Positions 7,913 to 15,248 of a stretch of 64,000 nucleotides of DNA are shown here, in pieces. A program made the translations under genes and the position numbers. Every line of letters starts with the position of its first letter. The stretch's first letter is position 1. The stretch covers positions 496,001 to 560,000 of the forward strand of contig NZ_JAHDTI010000009.1 in assembly GCF_018531495.1 (NCBI RefSeq), read 5' to 3'. The notes beneath the pieces are model-generated. The model saw only the letters and a list, made by a program, of their open reading frames with translations, was not told the DNA's origin and did no database searches. The DNA comes from Nonomuraea sediminis. Its GTDB lineage: Bacteria > Actinomycetota > Actinomycetes > Streptosporangiales > Streptosporangiaceae.

Positions 7913-8998
7913 ATGCGCGCCGCAGTTCTGCATGCCGTTGGCGACGACAAGCTCGAGATCCGCGACGACGTCACCCTGACCCCCGTCGGCCCCGCCGAGG
8001 TGCGGGTCCGGATCAGGGCGACCGGCGTCTGCCACTCGGACCTGTCGGCCATGACCGGCGTGCTGCCGCAACCCGTGCCGCTGATCCCCGGCCACGAGGG
8101 TGCGGGCGAGGTGGTCGAGGTGGGCGACCACGTCACGTCGGTCTCGCCCGGCGACCACGTGGTGATCAGCTGGCGCCCGTCCTGCCAGGAGTGCAACCTG
8201 TGCCTGGGCGGCCAGCCGTACCTGTGCATGAAGTACGTGATCGAGTCCTTCACCAAGGGCAACTTCCGCTTCGGCGGCGACACCACGGCCTTCGGGATGG
8301 CCGGCTGCGGCACCTGGGCCGAGGAGATCATCGTCCCGTGGCAGGGCGCGATCAAGATCGACCCTGAGGTGCCGTGGGAGGCGGCGGCGCTCATCGGCTG
8401 CGGCATCACGACCGGCGTGGGCGCGGCGATCAACACCGCGCGCGTCCGCCCGGGCTCGACGGTCGCGGTGATCGGCTGCGGCGGCGTCGGCCTGTCGGTC
8501 ATCCAGGGCGCGCGCGTCTCGGGCGCCAGGACGATCCTGGCGATCGACCCGCTGACGTCCAAGCACGAGCTGGCCAAGAAGGTCGGCGCCACGCACGCGA
8601 TCACGCCCGACGAGGTGCCCGGCGCGCTGAACGAGCTGACCGGCGGCAACGGCTTCGACTACGGCTTCGAGGTGGTCGGCAAGTCGGCCACGATCCAGAG
8701 CGCCTGGCAGGTCACCAGGGCGGGCGGCGACGTCATCGTGGTGGGCGCGGGCGCGATGGACGACATGGTGTCGATCTCCGCCTTCAGCCTGCTCTTCGAG
8801 GGCAAGAACCTGCTGTCCAGCCTGTACGGCGAGGCCGACGTGCGGCACGACTTCCCGTACTTCGCCGACCTCTACAAGGCGGGCAAGCTGGACCTGGAGT
8901 CCATGATCAGCTCCAGGATCAAGCTGACCGACCTCAACGACGCGGTGTCGGCGCTCAAGAGCGGCGAGGTGCTGCGCCAGATCGTGCTGATGGACTAG
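7913..8998 (+). CDS. zinc-dependent alcohol dehydrogenase (MDR family)
   Basis: A 361-residue medium-chain dehydrogenase. Catalytic zinc ligands appear in GVCHSDL and GHEGAGEV; the structural-zinc lobe has CQECNLCLGGQPYLC with four Cys. The Rossmann motif is VIGCGGVGLSVIQGA. It resembles mycobacterial AdhD-type and NDMA-dependent enzymes that oxidise alcohols with tightly bound NAD. AGGAGG lies before the ATG. Last gene of the PPOX-ferredoxin-ADH operon; the ferredoxin may re-oxidise a cofactor, but this is inference. Confidence 0.88.
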   Translation: MRAAVLHAVGDDKLEIRDDVTLTPVGPAEVRVRIRATGVCHSDLSAMTGVLPQPVPLIPGHEGAGEVVEVGDHVTSVSPGDHVVISWRPSCQECNLCLGGQPYLCMKYVIESFTKGNFRFGGDTTAFGMAGCGTWAEEIIVPWQGAIKIDPEVPWEAAALIGCGITTGVGAAINTARVRPGSTVAVIGCGGVGLSVIQGARVSGARTILAIDPLTSKHELAKKVGATHAITPDEVPGALNELTGGNGFDYGFEVVGKSATIQSAWQVTRAGGDVIVVGAGAMDDMVSISAFSLLFEGKNLLSSLYGEADVRHDFPYFADLYKAGKLDLESMISSRIKLTDLNDAVSALKSGEVLRQIVLMD

Positions 8999-9024
8999 CC
9001 GCGATGGGCATGGCCTCCGCCCTG

Positions 9025-9044
9025 ATGCATCAAACTTGATGCAT
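9025..9044. promoter_or_regulatory. MarR operator overlapping the marR start codon
   Basis: ATGCATCAA-AC-TTGATGCAT: 9-bp perfect arms with a 2-nt spacer. The ATG of the regulator begins at 9043, inside the right arm, so bound repressor would cover the transcription and translation start. Size and symmetry fit MarR-type sites. Confidence 0.65.
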
Positions 9045-9489
9045 GGACGGGATCGAGTTGTTCCTGCTGGGCCGGACGCTGATGAAGATCGGCGAGGAGG
9101 CCATGCCCACCGAGACCGGCGGTGTCAGGCCGGTGCTGATCGTCGTGGCCGACCTGCGCGCGCACGAGGTGACCTCGGTCGGCGAGATCGCCACCCGCAC
9201 CGGGCTGCCGCAGAGCGCGGTGTCGGCCGCCGTGGCGCGGCTGCGCGAGGTGGGCGCCGTCGTGACCGAGCCCGATCCGCGCGACCGCAGGCGGCAGCTC
9301 ATCCGGCACGCCCCGGCGCTCCCCGAACGGGTGACCGAGGTGCGTGCCACGCCGATCGACTCCGCGCTGGCCGCCGCGCTCGGCACCGACGACGAGGCCG
9401 AGGTGGCAGACCTGGTGGCCGAGCTGGAGCGCCTGGCCCGCCGCCTCACCCCGAAGTCGCTGTCGCGGCTGCGAGCAACCGACGGCTGA
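9043..9489 (+). CDS. MarR-family transcriptional regulator
   Basis: A 148-residue winged-helix protein. The recognition region is TSVGEIATRTGLPQSAVSAAVARLRE (about residues 46-71), followed by the wing VVTEPDPRDRRRQLIRH with the DPRDRR motif typical of MarR. The start codon lies within a palindrome and has no Shine-Dalgarno sequence, suggesting a leaderless, autoregulated message. Target genes could include the adjacent dehydrogenases; ligand unknown. Confidence 0.82.
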   Translation: MDGIELFLLGRTLMKIGEEAMPTETGGVRPVLIVVADLRAHEVTSVGEIATRTGLPQSAVSAAVARLREVGAVVTEPDPRDRRRQLIRHAPALPERVTEVRATPIDSALAAALGTDDEAEVADLVAELERLARRLTPKSLSRLRATDG

Positions 9490-9552
9490 CCAGCGGCGTC
9501 ACCGCTCAGGCCGTGGCGAACAGCGCCGCGAGCACGCCCCAAGATCCCCGCT

Positions 9553-10497
9553 TCACTTCACGGGGGTGAGCGGGGCCGCGCCGGACAGGACGGCGGCCGC
9601 GTTGGCGACGGCCAGGCCGCACATGCGCTCCCTGGTCGCGGTGCCGGCGCTGCCGATGTGCGGGGTCAGCACCAGGTTGTCCAGCTCCAGCAGCTCGGGG
9701 TTGACCTGCGGCTCCCCCTCGAAGACGTCGAGGCCCGCCGAGGCGATCTCGCCGGTGCGCAGCGCCTCGATGAGGGCGCTCTCGTCCACGATGCCGCCGC
9801 GGGCGGTGTTGACCAGGACCGCGGTGGACTTCATGCGGCGCAGCGCGCCGGCGTCGATGAGGTGGCGGGTGTCCGGGGTCAGCGGGACGTGCAGGGTGAC
9901 CACGTCGCTGCGCTCGAGCAGCTCGGGCAGCTCGGCGAACTCCACCTCGTCCCTGTCGTCCGGCCTCGAGGTGGGCGTGGCGAGGATCTTCATGTCGAAG
10001 GCGCGGGCCCGCCTGGCCACCGCCCGCCCGATCCGGCCGTAGCCGACGACGCCGAGCGTGGCGCCCGCGCTCAGGTCCAGGCCCACCAGCATGCGCGGCC
10101 CCCACACCCAGGGCGTGCGCTCGCGCAGCAACCGGTCGCCCTCGAGCACGCGCCGCGAGGCCGCCAGGATCAACGCCATCGTCAGGTCGGCGGTCGCGCC
10201 GTCGAGCACGCCCGGCGTGTTCGTCACCCACACCCCGCGCCTGGTGGCGGCCTCGACGTCGATGTTGTCGTAGCCGACCGCCACGTTCGCCACGACCTTC
10301 AGCCCTGGGCCCGCCGCGTCGAGGAACTCCTCGTCGATGCGCTCGGTCAGCGTGCACACCACGGCCTCGGCCCCGGCCGCCAGCCGTAGCAGCGTCTCAC
10401 GGTCCGGCGGTTCCTCGCCGCCGGTCACCACCGGGTGTCCGAGCGCCTTCACCTGGGCCATCGCCGCGTCGGTCAACGTTCGCGTCACACAGATCAT
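9553..10497 (-). CDS. D-2-hydroxyacid dehydrogenase (glyoxylate/hydroxypyruvate reductase type)
   Basis: A 314-residue NAD(P)-dependent D-isomer-specific dehydrogenase. VANVAVGYDNID and GVWVTNTPGVLDGATADL flank the substrate domain; the Rossmann motif is LGVVGYGRIGRAVARRA; catalytic Arg, Glu and His are in VNTARGGIVDE, GLDVFEGEP and TPHIGSA. It reduces 2-ketoacids such as glyoxylate or hydroxypyruvate. Divergent from the SnoaL-like gene across a 16-bp palindrome. Confidence 0.9.
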   Translation of the reverse strand: MICVTRTLTDAAMAQVKALGHPVVTGGEEPPDRETLLRLAAGAEAVVCTLTERIDEEFLDAAGPGLKVVANVAVGYDNIDVEAATRRGVWVTNTPGVLDGATADLTMALILAASRRVLEGDRLLRERTPWVWGPRMLVGLDLSAGATLGVVGYGRIGRAVARRARAFDMKILATPTSRPDDRDEVEFAELPELLERSDVVTLHVPLTPDTRHLIDAGALRRMKSTAVLVNTARGGIVDESALIEALRTGEIASAGLDVFEGEPQVNPELLELDNLVLTPHIGSAGTATRERMCGLAVANAAAVLSGAAPLTPVK

Positions 10498-10507
10498 GGG
10501 TCCCTTT

Positions 10508-10523
10508 GTACGGCATGCCGTAC
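10508..10523. promoter_or_regulatory. 16-bp perfect palindrome GTACGGCATGCCGTAC
   Basis: A perfect dyad 11 bp upstream of the hydroxyacid dehydrogenase ATG and 5 bp before the -35 of the divergent promoter. Well placed as an operator for both genes. The regulator is unknown. Confidence 0.5.
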
Positions 10524-10527
10524 CCGA

Positions 10528-10556
10528 TTGACATTCTCTGCACTTATGCAGATACT
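10528..10556 (+). promoter_or_regulatory. sigma70-type promoter for the SnoaL-like gene
   Basis: TTGACA (10528-10533), a 17-nt spacer and GATACT (10551-10556), about 40 bp before the ATG at 10596. The -35 is a perfect consensus. Confidence 0.6.
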
Positions 10557-10595
10557 TATCTCATACAGAAGCTGCTCCAAGTGAGAGGAACTGGC

Positions 10596-11024
10596 ATGAG
10601 CGAGAACGAGATCCGCGACCTGCTCCACCGCTCCGTCGAGGCCTGGAACCGGGCCGACGGCACCGCCTACGGCGAGTGCTTCACCGAGGACGCCACGGAC
10701 GTGACCTTCGTCGGCACGATCTACCACGGCGGCAAGGAGATCGGCTCGGCCCACCAGGTGATGTTCGACAGCTTCCTGAAGGGCACGCGACTGACGATGG
10801 AGATCGTCGACATCCGCTTCTACGGCTCCGACACGGCGGTGGCCGTGACGCGTGGCGAAACCCACAAGGGCAAGCCCAAGAAGCTCGGCAAGGTCGCGAC
10901 GTACCTGATCGCCCGCGGCGCCGACGGCGAGTGGCGGATCGCCGCGGTCCAGAAGACCAAGCACAACGCGCTGCTCGAGGGCATCGCCTTCCGTTTCCAG
11001 CCGAAGAGCAGGCCCCGGGCATGA
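10596..11024 (+). CDS. SnoaL-like / NTF2-fold protein (SgcJ/EcaC-type)
   Basis: A 142-residue cone-shaped alpha+beta protein: an N-terminal helix ENEIRDLLHRSVEAWNRADG, YGECFTEDATDVTFVGTIYHG and a C-terminal sheet with DGEWRIAAVQKTKHN. This pattern is common in the SgcJ/EcaC/DUF4440 group. The pocket substrate is unknown. AGAGGAACTGGC precedes the ATG. Its stop overlaps the next gene (ATGA), so the two are co-expressed. Confidence 0.75.
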   Translation: MSENEIRDLLHRSVEAWNRADGTAYGECFTEDATDVTFVGTIYHGGKEIGSAHQVMFDSFLKGTRLTMEIVDIRFYGSDTAVAVTRGETHKGKPKKLGKVATYLIARGADGEWRIAAVQKTKHNALLEGIAFRFQPKSRPRA

Positions 11025-11626
11025 ACCGCATCGCCGTCGTCGGCGCCACCGGCCGCACCGGCCGCCTCCTCGTCGACCTCGCCCGTACAGCGGGCCACAC
11101 GGTCACCGCCATCGCGCGCGACCCGTCGGCCCTGTCCCCCGACCTCGCCAGGGCGCCCATGGACGCGCTCGGCGAGGTCCTCCCCGGGCACGACGCGGTC
11201 ATCTCGGCCGCCGGGGCCGCGGGCCGCGGCCCCACCACGGTCTACTCAGCGGTCACGGCCGCCCTCATCCAGGCCATGCCCGCCGGCGGCCGCCTGGTCG
11301 TCGTCTCCTCGGCCGGCCTGTCCACCCCGGACGGCGCCGGCCTCCTCACCCGCCTGGCCGGCCGGGTCCTCCACCAGGTGATGCGCCACACCTACGCCGA
11401 CATGGAACGCATGGAGTCACTCCTGGCGGCCTCGAGCCTGACATGGACCGCGATCCGCCCCACCGGCCTCACCGACGCGCCCGCCACGGGCCGCACCCGC
11501 GCCTCCGTCGGCACAAGCGCCCCGGTCGGCCCCCGCACCTCCCGCGCGGACCTGGCCGCCTACATCCTCACCCACCTGCACGACCCCGCCACCTACCACC
11601 AGGCCGTGGCCGTCTCCTCCCGATGA
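11021..11626 (+). CDS. NAD(P)-binding NmrA/atypical-SDR protein
   Basis: A 201-residue atypical short-chain dehydrogenase-like protein. IAVVGATGRTGRLLVDLA (about residues 4-21) is the GXXGXXG nucleotide site; LVVVSSAGL and WTAIRPTGLTDAP match NmrA/BVR-B-like proteins that act as redox sensors or reductases. There is no clear catalytic YXXXK. The ATG overlaps the SnoaL-like stop. Role unknown. Confidence 0.78.
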   Translation: MNRIAVVGATGRTGRLLVDLARTAGHTVTAIARDPSALSPDLARAPMDALGEVLPGHDAVISAAGAAGRGPTTVYSAVTAALIQAMPAGGRLVVVSSAGLSTPDGAGLLTRLAGRVLHQVMRHTYADMERMESLLAASSLTWTAIRPTGLTDAPATGRTRASVGTSAPVGPRTSRADLAAYILTHLHDPATYHQAVAVSSR

Positions 11627-11630
11627 GACT

Positions 11631-11698
11631 AACCGGCTATTTCATTTTTGGGGGTTGACCATCGTGAGAATTAACCAGTAACGTCATTTTTGCCGGTT
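11631..11698. promoter_or_regulatory. duplicated operator (two 26-bp copies, 42-bp period) before the VOC gene
   Basis: Copy 1 (11631-11656) and copy 2 (11673-11698) share AACC at the left, TCATTTTTG in the middle and GGTT at the right, each with outer dyad symmetry. The start-to-start distance of 42 bp is four helical turns. TTGACC (11655-11660), a possible -35, lies between the TCATTTTTG cores. The second copy ends two bases before the GGAGG of the VOC gene. The cognate regulator is not obvious nearby. Confidence 0.5.
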
Positions 11699-11712
11699 AA
11701 GGAGGTAGGTCC

Positions 11713-12138
11713 ATGCGGACTGGGCATGTGGGATTGAACGTGACCGATCTGGATCGGTCGGTGGGCTTCTATACGAAGGTCTTCGGGTTCCAGGTGACGG
11801 GCTCGGGCGACGGGTTCACGTTCCTGGGGTTCGACGGGGTGCCCCACGTGACGCTGTGGCGTCAGAGCGGCGAGGGGTTCGCCAAGGACCGTTCGGGTCT
11901 GCACCATCTGGCCTTCCAGGTGGACTCGATCGACGCCGTCAGGCAGGCCGAAGGGGTGCTCAAGGCGCTGGGCGCCGAGTTCACCTACGACGGCGTGGTG
12001 CCGCACGGCGAGGGCAGGGCCTCGGGCGGGATCTTCTTCACCGACCCCGACGGCATCCGCCTGGAGATCTACGCGCCGTCCGGGGCCGAGGAGGCCACGG
12101 CCCCCAACCCCGGCGCGCCGACCTGCGGCTTCTTCTAG
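11713..12138 (+). CDS. VOC-family (glyoxalase/dioxygenase fold) protein
   Basis: A 141-residue VOC protein with two beta-alpha-beta-beta-beta modules. GHVGLNVTDLDRSVGFYTKVFGF is the first, GLHHLAFQVDSID and GGIFFTDPDGIRLEIYAP the second. Metal ligands probably are His5, His in LHHLAF and Glu in LEIYAP. Function could be glyoxalase, resistance or dioxygenase-like. AAGGAGGTAGGTCC precedes the ATG. A two-base gap to the next gene indicates one operon. Confidence 0.8.
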   Translation: MRTGHVGLNVTDLDRSVGFYTKVFGFQVTGSGDGFTFLGFDGVPHVTLWRQSGEGFAKDRSGLHHLAFQVDSIDAVRQAEGVLKALGAEFTYDGVVPHGEGRASGGIFFTDPDGIRLEIYAPSGAEEATAPNPGAPTCGFF

Positions 12139-12140
12139 CC

Positions 12141-13004
12141 ATGAGCTACCACCGGGGCGAGCTGAAGGTGCAGGAGCGGGCCGGGCGGCTGCGGCAGGCG
12201 GGCAGCGCGCTGCGCGGGATCAGGCAGGCCGTGCCCGAGGTGGCCTCGGACTTCCTGGCCGCCCAGCCGATGATCGTGGTCGGGGCCGCCGACGGCGCGG
12301 GACGGATGTGGGCCTCGCTGGTGACCGGCGCGCCCGGTTTCCTGCGCACGCCCGACCCGCGGACTCTGGTCGTGGACACGCTGCCCCTGCCGGACGATCC
12401 GCTGGCCGAGGCGCTCGCGGGCCCCGCCGAGGTGGGGATGATCGCCATCGAGCCCGCCACCCGGCGCAGGATGCGCGTCAACGGGCACTCGACGCCCACG
12501 GGCCAGGGGTTCCGGGTGGACATCGACCAGGCGATCTCCAACTGCCCGAAGTACCTGCAGCTGCGGACGCCCGCCGTACCCGCGGCGGAGGCCAGGCCCG
12601 TGGCGAGCACGGGCCTGGCGCTGACCGGGGACCAGCAGGAGCAGATCCGCCTGGCGGACACGTTCTTCGTGGCCACGGCGACGTCCGGCGGCGACGCCGA
12701 CGCCTCGCACCGCGGCGGGAACCCGGGCTTCGTGGAGGTGGTCTCCCCCACCCGGCTGCGCTGGCCCGACTATCTCGGCAACTCGATGTTCCTGACGCTG
12801 GGCAACCTGGCGGTGCACCCGGCGGCGGGCCTGCTGGTGCCCGGCTGGGACACCGGCTCGACGCTCCAGCTCACCGGCACCGCGCGCACCGTGTGGGACC
12901 CGGAACAGCGCTTCGTCGAGTTCGAGGTCGAGGCCGTCCACGAGACCCGGCACGCCACCCGCCTGCGCTGGAGCGCGCCGGAGTACTCGCGCTTCAATCC
13001 CTAG
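12141..13004 (+). CDS. pyridoxamine 5'-phosphate oxidase-family FMN-binding protein
   Basis: A 287-residue protein with two split-barrel halves. AQPMIVVGAADGAGRMWASLVTGAPGF and ADTFFVATATSGGDADASHRGGNPGFVEV are the paired barrel entries; the second holds the SHRGG-PGFV motif seen in PNPOx-like proteins of this length. YLGNSMFLTLGNLAVHPAAGLLV fits the FMN site. Translationally coupled to the VOC gene. The 3' end overlaps the convergent isomerase by 11 bp. Substrate unknown. Confidence 0.75.
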   Translation: MSYHRGELKVQERAGRLRQAGSALRGIRQAVPEVASDFLAAQPMIVVGAADGAGRMWASLVTGAPGFLRTPDPRTLVVDTLPLPDDPLAEALAGPAEVGMIAIEPATRRRMRVNGHSTPTGQGFRVDIDQAISNCPKYLQLRTPAVPAAEARPVASTGLALTGDQQEQIRLADTFFVATATSGGDADASHRGGNPGFVEVVSPTRLRWPDYLGNSMFLTLGNLAVHPAAGLLVPGWDTGSTLQLTGTARTVWDPEQRFVEFEVEAVHETRHATRLRWSAPEYSRFNP

Positions 13005-14067
13005 CCGAGAACGCGGCGTCGAAGGCCGCCGCGGGCGGCGTGATGGCGTTGAGCCTCCTGATGTAGGCCAGGGCCTCCTTGGCGCCGTGGAGCCGGTCCA
13101 TGCCCGCGTCCTCCCACTCGATCGAGATCGGACCCTGGTAGCCGATCGAGTTGAGCGCACGGAAGCAGTCCTCCCACGGCACGTCCCCCCTGCCGGTGGA
13201 GACGAAGTCCCAGCCGCGGCGCGGGTCGCCCCACGGCAGGTGGGAGGACAGCCGGCCGCGGCGGCCGTCGCCCACGCGGACCCGGGTGTCCTTGCAGTCG
13301 ACATGGTAGACGCGGTCGGCGAAGTCCAGGATGAACGCCACCGGGTCCAGGTCCTGCCAGACCATGTGGCTCGGGTCCCAGTTCAGTCCGAAGGCGGGGC
13401 GGTGGCCGATGGCCTCCAGCGTCCTGACCGTGCTGACGTAGTCGTAGGCGATCTCGCTGGGGTGGATCTCGTGCGCGAAGCGGACGCCCACCTCGTCGAA
13501 GACGTCCAGGATCGGGTTCCACCTGTCGGCGAAGTCCCGGTATCCGGCCTCGACCATGGCGGCGGGCACCGGAGGGAACATGGCGACGGTGTGCCAGATC
13601 GACGAGCCCGTGAAGCCGACCACCGTGTCGATGCCCAGCAGGGCCGCGGCTCGGGCGGTGTTCTTCATGTCCTCCGCGGCGGCCTGCCGTACCGACTCCG
13701 GGTCTCCCGAGCCCCAGATGCGGGAGGGCAGGATGGCCTTGTGCCGCTCGTCGATGGGGTGGTCGCAGATGGCCTGGCCGACGAGGTGGTTGGAGATCGT
13801 CCAGACCTGGAGCCCGTACTTCTCCAGCAGGTCGCGTTTCCTCGTGACGTAGGAGGGGTCCTCCACGGCCGCGGCGACGTCGAAATGGTCACCCGAGCAG
13901 GCGATCTCGAGGCCGTCGTAGCCCCAGTCCGCCGCCAGCCGGCACACCTCCTCGAACGGCAGATCCGCCCACTGGCCCGTGAACAGCGTTACCGGTCTTG
14001 GGGCCTCCTTCGTCGGCCCCAAGACAGGTCTGCTGTGTTTATTGGTTCCTTCGCGTTGCTCAGTCAC
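12994..14067 (-). CDS. sugar phosphate isomerase/epimerase (xylose-isomerase-like TIM barrel)
   Basis: A 357-residue TIM-barrel protein (AP_endonuc_2 family). VTLFTGQWADLPFEEVCRLAADWGYDGLEI begins the barrel; metal-ligand regions include FAHEIHPSEIAYD, GLNWDPSHMVWQ, VYHVDCKDTR and SIEWEDAGMDR. GTG start overlapping the stop of the dehydrogenase upstream (GTGA). Paralogs act with Gfo/Idh/MocA dehydrogenases in inositol and 3-keto-glycoside catabolism. Last gene of the minus-strand sugar operon. Confidence 0.85.
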   Translation of the reverse strand: MTEQREGTNKHSRPVLGPTKEAPRPVTLFTGQWADLPFEEVCRLAADWGYDGLEIACSGDHFDVAAAVEDPSYVTRKRDLLEKYGLQVWTISNHLVGQAICDHPIDERHKAILPSRIWGSGDPESVRQAAAEDMKNTARAAALLGIDTVVGFTGSSIWHTVAMFPPVPAAMVEAGYRDFADRWNPILDVFDEVGVRFAHEIHPSEIAYDYVSTVRTLEAIGHRPAFGLNWDPSHMVWQDLDPVAFILDFADRVYHVDCKDTRVRVGDGRRGRLSSHLPWGDPRRGWDFVSTGRGDVPWEDCFRALNSIGYQGPISIEWEDAGMDRLHGAKEALAYIRRLNAITPPAAAFDAAFSARD

Positions 14068-15161
14068 ATGACCTCCTTGTAGCGGCCCTCGGCCGCGCTC
14101 TCCTCGACCGCCGCCAGCACCTGCTGTACCCGCAGCCCGTCGGCGAACGACGGCGACGGATCGGTGCCCTGGGCGATCGCCTCCAGGAAGTCCTTGATCT
14201 CGTGGGTGAAGGAGTGCTCGTAGCCGAGGCCGTGGCCGGGCGGCCACCAGGCGCCCACGTAGGGATGGTCGGGCTCGGTCACCAGGATCCTGGTGAACCC
14301 CTCGTCCCCGGAGGAGACCCAGAGCTCGTTCATGGCCTCGAAGTCGAAGTACAGGCTGCCCAGCGAGCCGTTGAGCTCGATCCGCAGCGCGTTCTTGCGT
14401 CCCGTGGCGAAGCGGGTGGCCTCGAACGACCCGACCGCGCCGCCCGACATGCGGGCCACGAAGAGCGCGGCGTCGTCCACGGTCACCCGTCCGCCTGGAC
14501 GGTCGCGGACGAACGTCTCGGTGAGCCCGGAAACCCCGACGATCCGCTGGCCGCTGATGAACTGGGCGGCGTCGATGATGTGCGCGCCGATGTCGCCGAG
14601 CGCGCCGGATCCCGCCTTGTCCTTCTGCAGCCGCCACACCAGCGGATACTCCGGGTCCACGATCCAGTCCTGCAGGTACTGGGCCCGCACGTGCCTGATC
14701 GTGCCCAGCCTGCCCTCGGCCACGAGCCGGCTCGCCAGCGCCACCGCGGGGACCCGCCGGTAGTTGAAGGCGACCATGCTCCTGGCCGGGGAGGCCTGCG
14801 CGGCCTCGACCATGGAAACAGCCTCCGGCACCGTGTTGGCCAGCGGCTTCTCGCAGATGACGTGCTTGCCCGCCGCCAGCGCGGCGATGGCGATCTCGGC
14901 GTGCGAGTCGCCAGGCGTGCAGATGTCCACGATGTCGATGTCGTCCCGGCTGATCAGCTCGCGCCAGTCGGTCAGCGCCTCGTCCCAGCCCATCCTGCGC
15001 CGAGCGGTCTCGGTGGCCTCCTTCGTCCGGCCGCAGATCACCCGCATCTCCGGGCGGAGCGGAAGGTCGAAGAAGGCGGATACGGTGCGCCACGCCTGGG
15101 AGTGGACACGCCCCATGAAGGCGTATCCCACCATGCCGACGCCGATGGTCCGGTCAGTCAC
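14064..15161 (-). CDS. Gfo/Idh/MocA-family oxidoreductase
   Basis: A 365-residue NAD(P)-dependent sugar dehydrogenase. GVGMVGYAFMGRVHSQAW is the nucleotide-binding loop; VICEKPLANT is the EKP motif; the C-terminal sheet contains GSGALGDIGAHIIDAAQF with the conserved DxGxH catalytic segment. It oxidises or epimerises a cyclic polyol or sugar, possibly at C3. Overlaps the following isomerase by four bases, and a strong hairpin separates it from the large secreted protein gene upstream. Confidence 0.88.
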   Translation of the reverse strand: MTDRTIGVGMVGYAFMGRVHSQAWRTVSAFFDLPLRPEMRVICGRTKEATETARRRMGWDEALTDWRELISRDDIDIVDICTPGDSHAEIAIAALAAGKHVICEKPLANTVPEAVSMVEAAQASPARSMVAFNYRRVPAVALASRLVAEGRLGTIRHVRAQYLQDWIVDPEYPLVWRLQKDKAGSGALGDIGAHIIDAAQFISGQRIVGVSGLTETFVRDRPGGRVTVDDAALFVARMSGGAVGSFEATRFATGRKNALRIELNGSLGSLYFDFEAMNELWVSSGDEGFTRILVTEPDHPYVGAWWPPGHGLGYEHSFTHEIKDFLEAIAQGTDPSPSFADGLRVQQVLAAVEESAAEGRYKEVM

Positions 15162-15204
15162 TGCCTGCCCCCGATCACGGTTCGAGAGAGCTTATGAGTA
15201 GAGT

Positions 15205-15241
15205 CCCGCGCCGCGGCCGGCGAGCCAAGCCGCGGCGCGGG
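15205..15241 (-). terminator. GC-rich hairpin between the giant ThuA gene and the Gfo/Idh/MocA gene
   Basis: CCCGCGCCGCGGC and GCCGCGGCGCGGG are perfect 13-bp arms with an 11-nt loop, just after the stop of the 1515-residue gene. No U-tract follows. It may be a terminator, an attenuator lowering expression of the last two genes, or an mRNA-stabilising end. Confidence 0.55.
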
Positions 15242-15248
15242 TCGCGCG

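Noticed and set aside
12994..15093. A continuous frame that would fuse the Gfo/Idh/MocA region to the isomerase (and a similar one 42824-44854 across permease and monooxygenase, 3509-5290 across the methyltransferase and toroid)
   Set aside because: The upstream parts are in the wrong frame for the recognised proteins; the true starts are fixed by GTGA, ATGA or one-base overlaps with good family starts.
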